Below, one piece after another: positions 25,008 to 37,526 of a DNA stretch of 64,000 nucleotides. This DNA comes from Polytrichum commune (Eukaryota > Streptophyta > Polytrichopsida > Polytrichales > Polytrichaceae), in contig OX485809.1 of assembly GCA_950295325.1 (NCBI GenBank), positions 5,644,001 through 5,708,000 on the forward strand, read 5' to 3'. Made by a program: the position numbers and the translations under genes. A model generated the notes under the pieces. It worked only from the letters and a program-made list of their open reading frames with translations. It searched no databases and was not told where the DNA came from. Within the stretch, counting starts at the first letter, position 1. Each line of letters starts with the position of its first letter.

Positions 25008-25383
25008 AGGGCCACTTCACACACGAGCCAAGAGCCGTGACCTTGAAATTGTGAGAGCCCAAAAGAAAGTGCCCAAACACATGATAAAATAGAGTAAATC
25101 AACAGTTGTGAGCATTTGGAATGCCATGGTCTCCCAATGGTTTTGTGTTAGGCCTACCTCCAAGAGATGGTTTTTGAAAATAGTCCAAGTGGCCACGAAA
25201 CATGATCCATGCGATGCCATGTAGGAATCCATGTGGACTTTACATCCATCTTGCATTCACATACTATGTTGGTCCTTCAAGTGTAGTGTGAAGTGAACTT
25301 GGACCGCCTCTGCCTTTTCCACCAATGAGAGTGCTTGAAGTGTAATGGTCACGGGCTCTCAGTCTCGTGTGTGAAGCGGCCCT
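25008..25383. mobile_element. AGGGCCACTTCACAC (Tourist-like) MITE, internally deleted copy
   Basis: Begins AGGGCCACTTCACACACGAG and ends GTGTGAAGCGGCCCT, the mirrored terminus. It carries the family's internal landmarks CCTACCTCCAAGAGATGG, CCATGTAGGAATCCATGTGG and TTTCCACCAATGAGAGTGCTTG, but at about 375 bp is shorter than the 500-bp full copies: the central block present at 37600-37720 is missing. Flanks are TTA and TGA, roughly fitting a TNA target. Confidence 0.65.
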
Positions 25384-25907
25384 GAAACCTATTCTACTCT
25401 CTTAGACATTGTAGGATGAAGTGAGCTTGATTCCTTCTCTAGCATACCAAGTTACATGCACATGTTGTACAAAAAGTAAATTTAATCAAAGTTTTTAGAA
25501 TTTCAAACCAACTATTATGGACCCGGTTGATTGATGGTCTCTAGCTATGTGTCTACCATAATCCTCAAAATCAACTTATGGTATAAAAACGAAGCCCCAA
25601 TCCTTCCACAAGCCATTTTATTGCATTACAATTTGACTTCGTGTGGGTCGGAACAAACCTTTCAGACCATTTACTAGGAAGATCGATGCACGCTATGTAA
25701 TTACCCACTATCTTAAGAGCACGTTCAATCAAGTTGGATGGAAAATCACGTCACGTGTGTGTTAAGGAACTGGGTGTAAATCTATGGCCAATCTGATGAC
25801 TCCAATTATGGGGAGGTTGCATTTTGAATCTCTCGAACTTGGGTACTTTGTTTGAATGCCATGTACATTGACGGATGCCAAAATACATACATCACCTCCA
25901 CCCTTTG

Positions 25908-27222
25908 GCACGGGTAGATCACTCTAAGGCATTTTTGTGCACCACGTGCGGCTGGGGTTTTTTTTTTTGTTTTGGGGCTATTTACCTTCAAGGGCTGAAT
26001 TAAAGCCTCCCTATAATTACTTAAATTTCAAAAATGGCCCATTTGTTTTCACCCTTTCATTACTTATATTGTCCAAGTCACTGCAATTTTTTGTACTCTA
26101 TATTCGGGGCCATTCACGATCAAGGTACTACTTTCGGGACAAAGGACTTCAGGACTTTGTCGCATTAATCTTGGTTTTTATCATGATTTACTATTATTTG
26201 ATCAATAAATTTTACATAAACAAGTAGATAGTTCATAAGCTTTATCAAGAAATATTTTTATTATTATTTAATAATCACCCTAAACCCTAAACCCTAAACC
26301 CTAGGCCACATCAGTGGCATTTTTTTTGCTATTTAGGTGTGCATTGGTGGTCAATTATTTCATGTTATATATCTTGGTACCTTGGTAAAAGTGTCATGTG
26401 TCCATTCATATAAATTTTTTTGTCCAATTCTAATACTAGACGTTCCTTTTACGTGTGGCCGTGAGTATATGTATATTTGGACATGTTTGGTGCCACATGT
26501 AAAGTTGGGCAATTGCTATTCAATACATATATGGTTCTATTGGTACACACTTGAACGATGAGTGTGAGGAAAAAATTTGGGATTGTTTCGATTGATTCTT
26601 GTTGTCCTTTTCATTCCTTGATCCTAAGGTGAACAATTAAGACAACACTCCTGAATGTCCTTTAAGGAATCAAAAGGATATCTTAGATGACCCTATTCCT
26701 TCTAAATTAACTTAGTCAGTGTACTCGATATGGAGTATGAAATGTAGGTATGATCCAAAATATGCTTCACAATACAAATCTAAGCATACCAAGCATGTGA
26801 AGTTATCCAAAAAAGTCCGTTTTCCGTTAGACGGCCAAAAGTAGTACCCTAACCGTGAATGGCCCCATTCCTTTTAAGTAATAAAAGCTAATATACTTCC
26901 TAATGCAATTGACGAGTGCTGAGGGAAAGCATGGAAACAAAGAAGGGTGCAAACATCCCCGTGAGTCCTAAACCCATTTACATACCAAACTAAACATACC
27001 TTCTAGGATCCTTATCTTCAGCCCCTATATTAATTTTACAAAAAAATAATGGCCCACGTTTTATGTCCATCTAACTTACTTATAATGGGATTGTCTACAT
27101 TTAATGGCCCCTTTATTATTTGGAATTCCTTTATAATTTTATTTCAAATGATTTTAATCCTCTCTATATTATGCCACACGTCGTTTTTAAAATGCACTAA
27201 GTGATCTACCCGTGCCCTTTGG
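25908..27222. mobile_element. Outer inverted-repeat element hosting another MITE
   Basis: GGCACGGGTAGATCACTC at 25908 is mirrored by AGTGATCTACCCGTGCCC ending near 27220. The neighbouring GGCATTTTTGTGCACCACGTG is roughly mirrored by CCACACGTCGTTTTTAAAATGC. The enclosed 1.3 kb is noncoding and contains the element at 26107-26864. Confidence 0.5.
26107..26864. mobile_element. Nested MITE with GGGGCCATTCACG ends
   Basis: Left terminus GGGGCCATTCACGATCAAGG then TACTACTTTCGGGAC; the right end reads AAAAGTAGTACCCTAACCGT GAATGGCCCC, its inverse with few mismatches. ATTC flanks both sides. Inside is a short interstitial telomere-type run of about three CCCTAAA units (26278-26302). Confidence 0.55.
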
Positions 27223-27849
27223 AAGGCCTTCGTGTTGATTTCATCATCCACACACCGATGCATTCATAATTATAAAACCGCCCGGATTGCAAATTGTGAG
27301 AGATGATCCCAAGTTCGTTGAGTCGGAATGAGCGTGAACATGCGCAATGCGGTCCTTACCTCAATCACGACCACAATGTTGCTCTCACAACTCACGATTG
27401 TTGCGGTGTAAATTTGACGGCGGCAATTCGTCTCCAATCTCTGTCCAAATGTTGTTGTCTATGTCATATGCTACAACGCAGGGGCGTGGCCAGGGATGTT
27501 CTCCGAACATACACTCTAGTCACTCCGGCCTCCTCCGCAGACCAAAGTTCTTCTTCTTTCTTCTTTGCTACAACGCCATGTCGTTCAACACCGTTAACAC
27601 ATGACCTCTCGTAGTTTGTACAGAGGTCTTTGTTACACCATACAAATCCCCCATACAAATTGCTCGCTTGTGGTTGCCTACGGGGCCTTCGTTTCCACAC
27701 ACTTGGTCGTGGAGTCAAAGATGCGTCGTAGTTTTGGAGGTCAAGAGAAGAGATGGAACATTTTTGAGCCTTGCAAATTCGATGGCGGCGGGTTTGGTAT
27801 TTTGTCGGTACTCTCGTGTCATCGGATTGCACACCGAGAGACATTGAGG

Positions 27850-28165
27850 GGTTGATCACACCGGCCAGTTTCGACACCATATGTCAGCATCTTTGGTTGT
27901 GATAGTGTGAAAAGTGGTGGGCCCACATTTATTTATGAAGATAATCCTCAACAATTTCAGAGCTACAACCGAACGAAAATTTTGGTGTGATCGGGGCCTA
28001 AAGGGCTGATCACACCGGCCCGTTTTGACACCATCCATTGACATCTCCAACTACAATAGTTTGAAAAATGATGGACCAACATCTATTTATGAACATAATC
28101 CCCAACAATTTCACGGCTGTAACCAGATGGAAAGTTAGGAGTGATTGGGGCATGAGTGTTCAACT
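27850..28165. repeat. Two-copy tandem repeat, ~157-bp unit
   Basis: The unit beginning TTGATCACACCGGCCAGTTT at 27854 (with GACACCAT, then ATTTATTTATGAAGATAATCCTC and AACAATTTCAGAGCTACAACC) is repeated from 28011 (TGATCACACCGGCCCGTTTT, ATCTATTTATGAACATAATCCCC, AACAATTTCACGGCTGTAACC) at about 80 percent identity. It lies in a GC-richer block (27300-28500) where open frames occur but no protein was recognised. Confidence 0.6.
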
Positions 28166-29385
28166 CAACCGAGTGAAACCCTCCCCGTGACTAGAAACAT
28201 CGTGGATGCTTCATTGCCAAACTCGACAATGGCGGGGAAGAAATGACATATCATGCATTAAATGCAACTATTTGTGTCGGTGGACTTGGTCGTGCTCCAT
28301 GTGCTCAAATGACTCTAGGATGTAGTTTGTGGCTATGGAGTTGCCACGGTGGTGCTCGAGCTCCACTCTCTCGTGTTCGGACACCGAAAAGCATGGATTT
28401 CCAAATTTGACGGACGACCCGTGACCTTGAGAGGTTGCTTTTCACATGACACTCCTTATGAATAAGTGAACAAATACTATCATGGATGATGGATGAGTTC
28501 ATCCATTGGCCAAAACCCTACCTTCTATTGTGAGCAGCTTGTGATGAAATATTGTCATGAGTGATTGAAATTTGGATGAAAATCCACTTGGTAAGTGATA
28601 GTAATTGCAACGCTATAAATCTAAAACCCCCCACAAAATTTACAAGGAATGACAGATAATGTTGGGTTAACATTTAGTGTTGGTGACACTACACCGCAAC
28701 TTACAATTAGTATTGAGCAAGGCAATTATAATTGGTGACACTCAACATCTTGTTTAGTGTAGTGAGTGTAATAAATCATTCCAATAAAAATGAAATGCCA
28801 CTGAAGATGTATTGTATTTAGTAGATGTCGAACATGGACAAACAGGTGTCTATTAGGTAACTTGACTCAAGGTTTAGCTGAAAATGTTATCCTTAGCAAG
28901 TTTATTGCTTAGCAAGGGGAGGCAATTCGTAGCAAAAAACAATTCTCTGCAAGTAAAACCTGACGTAAAAGTTTAGGGTGAATTAACTCGTAATTCAAAC
29001 TTTAGCAAAAACTTCTATCGAGGTCTGTGTATAAGAAGTTTCTTAAGAGTACAAGTGGTGAACATAAAAGTATAAGTGTTGAAGTCGCCATGTAGCAAAG
29101 GAGAGAATAAATTATCAGATACAAGTGGACATCTCATTCATCCAACATAAAAACCATGAACTAATATGCAACATAGATGTTAGTTTTTGGGTTGATTTGA
29201 TACATGCATTAGTTTTAAAGACCCCAAATTAATCCGAGTCATTCAAGATGAACCAAAGACAAACTTATTGGAGGCGCGTTTTTTTATACACTTTTAAAGT
29301 ACGCGCATGTATGACGATTCCGTCTCCCGTAGCAGATATGAAGCTGGAATCTTGAAATGTCTCTCTGGGAATTTTGTTTGTCTTA
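28166..29385. other. Spacer, no gene recognised
   Basis: Moderately AT-rich DNA. Around 28670-28765, TTAGTGTTGGTGACACT and ATTGGTGACACTCAACATC form a loose inverted/direct repeat pair ending in TTTAGTGTAGTG, possibly a MITE terminus. No coding exon is supported. Confidence 0.3.
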
Positions 29386-29388
29386 GGG

Positions 29389-29645
29389 CCGCTTTACACT
29401 ACGGTGGAGAAGTGCACCGGTCGGTCAAGAATTTTCGCCCAAGACGTGGTTGTTTGAGGCGAGGGATGGTATGCCGGAGAAGATGAAAAGATAATAAAAT
29501 AATGCCTTAAGAAGTCTTGACCGGCCGTAGTGTAACGACCTAGAGGAGAAGTGTATTGGACAACTTCACCAAGAAGAGAAGTCCACCGGACTACTTCACA
29601 AAATGGTCAAAGCCGGCCATAGTAGAAACCTTACCCCCTAAATGA
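29389..29645. mobile_element. MITE fragments related to AGGGCCGCTTTACACTACGG
   Basis: AGGGCCGCTTTACACTACGG then TGGAGAAGTGCACCGG at 29387 is partly mirrored by GACCGGCCGTAGTGTAACGAC at 29520-29540. A further repeat of the GAGAAGTCCACCGGACTACTTC palindrome follows, with CGGCCATAGTAG near 29615. The ends recall the fragments at 31053-31330. Confidence 0.45.
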
Positions 29646-29833
29646 CCATTGTATTGATATTTTAAAAATTATATTGATAGATAAAATAAAATGTACGTGG
29701 CAATGTTCTAGAACTTTTTTCATGACAATAATTAATTTGAAAATGTTCCACCTCTATAATACATCCAAACTAAGGCAAACAAGTAGGTAACATTATCTTC
29801 TTATTGATTTTTAAAGAAATTACATGTTGGTAT

Positions 29834-30592
29834 AGTCCAACCTTGTTAATACGACACTCGTTTATACGACACCCTCAATATTACGACACATTTTTACGAG
29901 ACCAAACTTTTTAGTTCAAAACTCCCTCTTTTATACGATTACAACACTCGATAATGCAACATGTAGAATATCCGTTTTGTCATATTAAAGAGGTAGTTAA
30001 TGCTAGAATTCCTTTCATCTATATAATGTACATCTAAAACACATCCATTTTCACTTGGGAACTACTTGGGAGCTTCACTTATTGTTGGGAACTTAATGGT
30101 AATTAGGGTTACTAGTGTAGAATGGACATGGTTAGGGTGAGAGTGGCCTCTTGCCTAGTATGTTGCCTTGTACACGGGTGATATATTATCATCAATATCT
30201 TGATGCTAAACGTCATGCATCATTGTTGTCTAGTTTCTTATTATAGAACTCTTTATATTTTGGTGTTAATGAAATTATTAGTTTCCAAAAGTTAGATGGA
30301 AATTTAGATAAGATGACAGTTGCTAACTTGGGTAGGCCACACCAAAGATCTTTGGACTCTTATTTTAAGGGTTCAAGAGAATATTTGTAATTGTTTAGAG
30401 TTATAAGTTGTTATTTCATACCATCTATATTGCTTAAACTCGTTGTATATATTTTTAAGCTCATATTACTTGTGTTTTCGTATTCCCTCAATAAAACGAC
30501 AACTTTACGTCATTTGTCATATTAACGAGAAGACGACACCTCGATAATACGACTTCTTTGTATTTCTTAAACGTGTGTCATACTAAAGAGGG
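29834..30592. mobile_element. Pogo/Tigger-like nonautonomous element
   Basis: The left end reads GTCCAACCTTGTTAATACGA, CACTCGTTTATACGACACCC, with further TTACGACAC and TTACGAGACC units. The right end, inverted, reads CCCTCTTTAGTATGACACACG and then TCGTATTATCGAGGTGTCGTC. Repeated TAATACGACAC motifs next to (C)AACCT-type ends are characteristic of pogo-type Tc1/mariner elements. About 760 bp, no transposase remnant, so a MITE. Confidence 0.5.
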
Positions 30593-31052
30593 AGAAAAAT
30601 AGTGCAAAGATTTCTCTCTAGGCAATCACACCCCCTTACGTTTCATAACCACGTGCGATAAAATTTTGCTACCCTATATTATATGCCATATATAAATTTA
30701 AAAATTATGATTTTTTTCTACATATGCATAACCATTGACAATATGTTTTGTATATTTTTTTGAAATTTGTGAGCATCTTAGTTTTTTTTAGTAATTGTTT
30801 TAATTCAATTTTGCATCATTCTAGTTAGAAATGGTATGTTTTATAAAATTTATAAAAAAAATCATCAAATTTGGTTATTATTTTTTACCATGTAATAGTT
30901 ATTGTGTATATCTACTCATGAAAAACAATTGATAATATTTTGACCCATTTTGGTGATGCTTTATGTATAAAGTAAATTTTATTTATCGCATGTGGTGTTC
31001 AACTTGACAATGGAGTGCACCCCCCGAGAGATTTCTCTAAGGAAGAAATATT

Positions 31053-31333
31053 TTATTGAGGTTGGAGTTCTCCGGAGGCCAAGTTTCTTGTCCAAGGCTT
31101 TGAGGTTGCCCAAGAAACTTGACCTCCGGAGAACTCCCCTTGGAAAAAGTGTGGCCACGTTGCCAACCATGCCATTATTTCATCCATGTACAAAGTTCTC
31201 CACCAAAGGACTCTTGGCCGTAGTGTAAACCACCACCGGACAAGAGTGTCACTCTCGGCCAATCAAATTTCAGAATTCCCCTAGAATTCTTGACTGGAGG
31301 ACTTCTCCACTGTAGTGTCAAGCGGCCTTTAGT
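31053..31333. mobile_element. Palindromic MITE fragment
   Basis: A near-perfect hairpin occupies about 31065-31138 (GTTCTCCGGAGGCCAAGTTTC inverted as GAAACTTGACCTCCGGAGAAC). It is followed by CTTGGCCGTAGTGTAAACC and, at the far end, GACTTCTCCACTGTAGTGTC AAGCGGCCT, the same terminus type as the elements at 29389. Open frames on both strands here are products of the palindrome. Confidence 0.5.
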
Positions 31334-31339
31334 CATGGT

Positions 31340-33502
31340 AAGTTACATTATTGAGCCATGATGTTGGATACTGCCAACATCATATACTCTTAGCCATTGG
31401 TTAAAATTGGGAAGTATCTCATCATGTTAGCCTTACGGTTACAATAGATTGTCATCTCAAGCTTCAAAATTATTGGTGTTGAGCAAGGATATTGCAAGAG
31501 GTGCACAAAATGATCAATGCAATGTGAAATATTGTTTTAAGTTATTCGATGCCATCTTAGTTTTTATTTATTTTACTTAAGATTTTTTTTGAAGCTACTT
31601 GAAAATAATCGTATGTCAGCTATATGTACCTCATTATTATTATTATTATTGCATAATGTGAAAGGGTGCTCATACATATCAATAGGGTCTTTCTTGAAGG
31701 AGGTGTGTTGCTTGGGATGGCCACCTAGATATGAGATTCGAGAGGCATTTTGTATTGTACGAAGAAAAAATATAATCATCTAAAGTTAAAAATTTATGTG
31801 GAGTTAAGTTTAGTTGAACTCTCCTTGAGCTTGGTGGGGTGGGGTTGTCTTTGGTCGGTGAGTTGTCCATAGCGCCTCTTTGTGTACAATGTTTGTAACA
31901 TGCTGATGTGACGCACTTAATCCTTAAACGTCTAAGAGGCCCTATCGAGGCCTGTCCATGCACGAAACATGTATTTGAGCTACATATTTTTAGTACCAGT
32001 ACACTATGTTAAAATAACCTTGCACAAAATTAACCCATTCTACTTGTGTATTTTTCAAATCGATTGAAAACCTCCAGGTTATTGGAATGCTCATAATTTG
32101 AATGCTCTTGGATGCAATTACATACTTATTATGATGATATTTTAAGTCACTTGTGAGTGTATTTTTATTTTGCCGTTTTTATAAGTTAATATACAAACAT
32201 AAAGCACAAAAACCAAAAGTAAAGAACTATATGTTGTTGGACTCGGTGAAGCTTGTAGAAAATTGTGTGTTTGGCCTTGTTAAGGAGTCCACCTCCTTTC
32301 CAAGTGGGTGTGTGTCTTCATGTTTCTTACTTTGTTCCCTATGTCAACTTATTCACATTCCGTCTTCAAACTAGAGCCCAAAGGCAAAACTTCATAACCA
32401 TCCAATCAATTGGAAATTCTAAAACTTTAAGGTTGGATAATCAAGATCTAATTAAGGCTTTGTGAGGGGAGAGAGCATGAAAGGCAAACCACTTTGTAAC
32501 CTCCAACCCAAAAGGCACAAATGAAGAGAGGGATATTTCGACATGGGTTCTTTGGTGACAAACGTGGGACTAATCCCCACTCAACATCACATTGAATTTT
32601 TGGGGCTTGGGAGTTCCAAAATTTGTGCTCCTTAGAATGTAAGAGTGGACCATTGTCAATCCCATTGTATGGAGATTGAAAGTAAAAAATCACTACTTTG
32701 TATTATTTGAGATCATATTCCAATGAGTCTTGATAACGTCATTTAATATTAAGCTCTAAAAGAGTTGATAAATATCTTCAAGTATTCAAAACAATAACAT
32801 CACATGATGATATTTCTCATGCAATGTTACCTGAGGTCATTTCTCAAAATAAAATACATATGTATTCTAGAGACTACTTCAAAGAGGTCAAGGTGTACAC
32901 GACTAATTTATTGGCAAACAAACAACAACATGGGTTGGGTCACAATTTTTCTTTTTTTAATATTTTTGTAAATTTTAAACCTATTTTTTCAGTCATTGCA
33001 ACAATCCCATTCATTATCAATCATTTATTATCAAATTTGAACTTATCATATTTTATAGACTTAACTAGCATTTTTTTAATACGTAACAAATAAATGGTAT
33101 AACTTCATGTGTCATAGTATAACATTTTGGGATTGCAAATGTTCAAAAATCCAATGATCACAAACAATTTTTTTTTCATACTTGTTTCACTGTGTCAAGA
33201 TTGAAAGACCAAGATCACAAAATTGGTTTTTCAAAAACCTTTTACGACATCATTTACTATTATTAATTGTACACACCAAATTTAAAAAATAGTCTTCACA
33301 TGACGATATTGCTCACAAATGTTCTAAACGTGAGACATGATTCGTTTCTTTATGGTTGGTGGAAAGAATTGTAGTAAATTCAATAAACACCCCAAAAAGG
33401 GCCAAACATTTAATATAGCTTCCAAGTGGCGAGGAACTCTGAGTGTATTTCTCAAGGGAGATGGATATGTATTGTATTTGGAATTATTAATGGATGGATA
33501 GA

Positions 33503-33537
<35 letters not shown>

Positions 33538-33870
33538 GCAAACACACACAAATATGTATATAATATATCATATATATCATATATATATATAAGAAAGGAA
33601 ATGTATTGTAATAAGATAAAACTACAACCGTGACATTGTACTGACTAAGAAGGGTCGTCCTTGAGTAGGTTGAACAACCGGACTAGATTCTAAAACCACA
33701 TAGTTGGAAAGTTCCCAATTACCTAGAAAGCAAATGACCGTGGTCAAAAGAGTAGCCATGCAACCAAGTGGCATATGACAATCAAACCAAAGGAGTGGGG
33801 AAGCCAATTGGTGACACCACCTAGGACTAGCGAATCAAGTGAGTGTAGATGTCTCACACTCGATAGGTTC
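31340..33870. other. Spacer with microsatellites
   Basis: AT-rich noncoding DNA containing (ATT)n near 31632-31650 and (TA)n/(CA)n at about 33508-33550 and 33570-33590. Open frames such as 32824-33093 have low-complexity Phe/Asn/Leu-rich translations and no domain. Confidence 0.4.
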
Positions 33871-33875
33871 ACACA

Positions 33876-34671
33876 ACTACACTAAATAGTCATATTAGCC
33901 CCCTTATTAGTGTGGGCCACATTAAACATCCATCTCCACCCGGCTTTACCAAATAACCAAAGTTTGGTACAATTCTCTCGGTTATGCCAGAAGCACCCCA
34001 ACTATCTTGGTGTACCTATAAGAACTTGCTCCGGAGATTTACAAGTGGGCTTTGGTTAAGTAGCTTTGACACATGTTCATTGTTTCATTTACCAAGCAAT
34101 GTCATGTTGGATAATTTTTGAAGCAAGGCCAAATGTCTTACCACGAGTTCAACTACTTTACCATCGGTTTTTGTTAATGAAACTCCACGCGCCCTCATAG
34201 CTAAAACTAAGGGCATCCAATCACAAGGGCTAGAGTGACAGTTTGAAAGGTCCTACATTCTTGCCTCATCTCTAGGGACTAATGTAAGGGTGTGGAAGCC
34301 TTGTTTTCAGAATAAATTTTTAAGCTAGGTCTAGTTATGCTAAAGTCAAGTGGGAAAGGGGCATATGTTTCTAGAGTCTACATTGATTTTCAACCCATGC
34401 CAAATCTCTTGATTTTAAATTAGTGTGGGTCACATTAGTTTTTTTCTAAGGAAATTGATGTGGGCAAATATTTTATTTTATGATAATTTTGAGTAAGGTT
34501 ACTATTTTATTTTAATGTAAGGTCTTGGTCAAAGGTCTCAAGGAAAACAAAGGGGAAGACCCCACTCTTGGACCCACGTTATTTCCATCCCAACTAGACA
34601 ATCAAAATCACCCAAGTTAATTATTTTCAAACTAGTTTTCCGCCCACACAATAGGGCTATTTAGTGTAGTG
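33876..34671. mobile_element. Element with ACTACACTAAATAG inverted ends
   Basis: ACTACACTAAATAGTCATATTAG at 33877 is mirrored by AATAGGGCTATTTAGTGTAGT ending near 34670, about 800 bp apart. An isolated single end of the same type occurs at about 6302-6325. No transposase was seen. The central 34000-34600 is noncoding. Confidence 0.4.
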
Positions 34672-35008
34672 AGACCACTAGCGTGTCACTTTTTAGTGCC
34701 TTCAAAGATGGGGTGGATACCTTGCCAAATAACATGTTTATTGGCACACAAACAAAGCGTAGCATGAATAACAATGTTGGTATGGTTTGGGTTTTCTTTT
34801 AATAATGTTCATGTATATATAACGAGGGTTTTACATTTTGTGATACTAGAGAGTATGGATACTTGACGGTCTTTTTTTTGTTTTCGCTACCATACATATT
34901 TTTATCATGCAAACCCTACTCAATAAACACTGTTTCGGGTTCACATACAAGCTTGCGGCTATGTTCAAGGTGAAGCGTCACTTATTCACACCAACACTTA
35001 GAGGTTGT

Positions 35009-35010
<2 letters not shown>

Positions 35011-35043
<33 letters not shown>

Positions 35044-36874
35044 CTTGAAAATCTGGTACTCTGATACACCAAATATGCCATTCCGGGCAGCCCGGTTAAA
35101 AATAAAAAGGAAAAATTACAATACAAAAGGCCGAAGGGTTCGGGGAAAGCAAGTATGTTCCTCTCCCACAGTGCTAGTCTGACAGCAGTTCCTCTACCAC
35201 AGAGTTAGCAGTCCAGTAAACAGAGACATGATTTGGGGACTTCCCGTCTGTAGCTGCTTATCGAAGTACTGAGATTGTTCGAGTGAAGGATAGCTTGATT
35301 TCTGATCAGACTTAGCAGGAGTACTGAAGTGAAGCTACTGTATCATCCACAGAAAGCATAGTATCGGTAGCAATTACTGATTTACTCCGAGGGAACAGCA
35401 GAAGACAGGAATTCGTGAGAAGTGGTTGAGTAACGGATAGAATTATCCAATCTGATCATTAAAAGAACCTCATAGGTTCAAGAATTCACAGCAAGATGAG
35501 CACACCCAACTCATCCAAGGACGAGCTCAAGGTGGCAATTATGTTTTGTTTCTTCTAAAAACAAATCATGGTCAAAATGGTTCAGTCACATATGAATGCT
35601 TGATATATATTTGAGATTTTACATATGTGAAATATTTCATATGGATATTTTAATATTTCCATGCTATATAAGTAGATAAAAAAGATATTTACCTATTCCA
35701 AGGATGAAGTATAGCCTTGTTGACATCGATAACAAGTAAGAGGTCTAGTGACACCTGTTGTACGCTCTACTAACACTTCTTGTAATTGTGGGGAGCATGG
35801 GCACAGGTGAGGACCTCTTCTACAAGTGCTATGCACCATTCGAAGAATTGTCCACTCATGAATAATTCCCCAAGAAAATTGTTCTTGAAATATGGAATAC
35901 TTACTATGAGTATATCTTTCTTGGAAAAAACAGTATCTACTATATACATTTTGACTGATAAAATACCCGATATAAGGGGATCTGAATTCTTTGTTATAGC
36001 TCAAAAACACTACGGAGATATTGTGGATAGTTCTCTGCTGAAATGCAGTTTCCAATAAAACAGACAGGACAATATATGATCTGCTATTTTTCTTTTATAG
36101 TATACGGTTGATGGACGTCTGAGACAAGTCCTCACCGATAAAGCAAATAACCAGATGAGAGTAAGGATGGGGGGTAGAGGAAAAAGGTACTTAGGATTTC
36201 CCCTAAGTCCTCATATGGTGACCACCTGACTAACTGAAGTCAGAAGTTATGACTACTAATAAATTGGTCAAGTCTTTCTCATACTTTCAAATGACTGTAT
36301 TCAGTAGGCACAAAGTGACAATAACAAATGTCTATTAAAGTGTGCAGACATGCTAATCAATGTGTAGCAAGTCTGAGAGGAAACTAAAGATGCGAAGGAT
36401 AACACATAGATCTGTGCAACTATTGCCGATCTACAAATAGTTCAGAAAAATATATGTGATAGAATTCTTACATACATACTTGGTACAAGAATGTGGTAAC
36501 AAGCTGCTATAGTCAGGAACGAAATTACGGATTTAATGCTTTTATAAAAGCTTCTTACGACAAATGGCTGGATTCTGACACCTGAAAATGAAGTAACTAC
36601 CATTTGAGTCTAGGGGTCACCTGTGCTCGCAGAACAGCTTCTGTTGATCAAGGTACAGATTAAAACATCACAAACCTCGGTAGTGACCAAGAGTGTTACC
36701 AAGGAAGGACAGAATGACGTCCGGCTCTAAAAGAATGTAAGAAATGAAGACATAAAACACCAAGGGATTATCAGGACCCTATTCAAAATGGGATGTATGT
36801 TGTCATTACCTGACTCTACAAGAGGGATGAAAGATCCTACTCTAACAAAGAGAATAATCATGACAAGATTGGTC

Positions 36875-36912
<38 letters not shown>
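35011..36912. other. Unidentified 1.8-kb island between two (CT)n tracts
   Basis: Bounded by (CT)n at about 35012-35039 and 36876-36913, this segment differs in texture from its AT-rich surroundings: balanced GC, few simple repeats, and no similarity that I can see to other repeats in the window. The longest frame is 35693-36055 on the minus strand (120 codons), ending with a Cys-rich C-x-C...C-x2-C stretch that I do not recognise. It could be an inserted element, an organelle-derived piece or a noncoding transcribed unit; the sequence does not decide. Confidence 0.3.
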
Positions 36913-36917
<5 letters not shown>

Positions 36918-37526
36918 GCAAGAGCCTTCCTAGCTAGGTAAAGTTGCCTCGGTATCAATACGATTTAGAATGATATTTGCCTAAATAATAATTTGAGCAT
37001 TCAAAGATTCTCTCACCTTGACAAACCCATCAAATATCATCATTTGATTGACACTACAATTTTTGATACCCATGGGTAGATTTCATAACATGACTCAATG
37101 TAACTCTCGTTCCATGGGCCTCACCATATAACAACCGGATGCTTGAAAAACTTGTGCAAGGAGACTCAAATTCAGATTGAGCTCCCAACATCTGACTGTT
37201 ATATTTTAAGGGCCCACGTCGATGAGTAATATTAGTCACTCGCATCATTATTGATTTTGATAATTGATACCATGCTTTCACCTATACACCAGACCAACAC
37301 TAGAACATATCCCCACCATGTCCCATCAAATTGCTCAAGGTGTTGATCCTTGCTAGCTAGAGAAAGCTCAAAATTTAAAAGCATGTGTTGCCATGCTAAA
37401 CAATTGAGATTGAGCTTCGGAATAGATCACACCTTGTGGTTGAACACTTTGTCATTCAAGCAAATCCAGGTGACCTCGAGAGCAAACCACGCCAAGTAGA
37501 CGTTACGCCTCTACACCCAATGGTGA

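Noticed and set aside
24710-25009. Open frame at the (CA)n tract
   Set aside because: His-Thr repeats come from the microsatellite. No domain and no splice context.
26278-26302. Telomere
   Set aside because: Only about three CCCTAAA units, inside a transposon with ordinary sequence on both sides. An interstitial remnant, not a chromosome end.
33508-33600. Transposon end or hairpin at the (TA)n region
   Set aside because: Simple (TA)n/(CA)n microsatellite. Self-complementarity is trivial.
34907-35182. Open frame spanning a (CT)n tract
   Set aside because: Ser-Leu repeats come from the microsatellite. The N-terminal 35 residues match nothing that I recognise.
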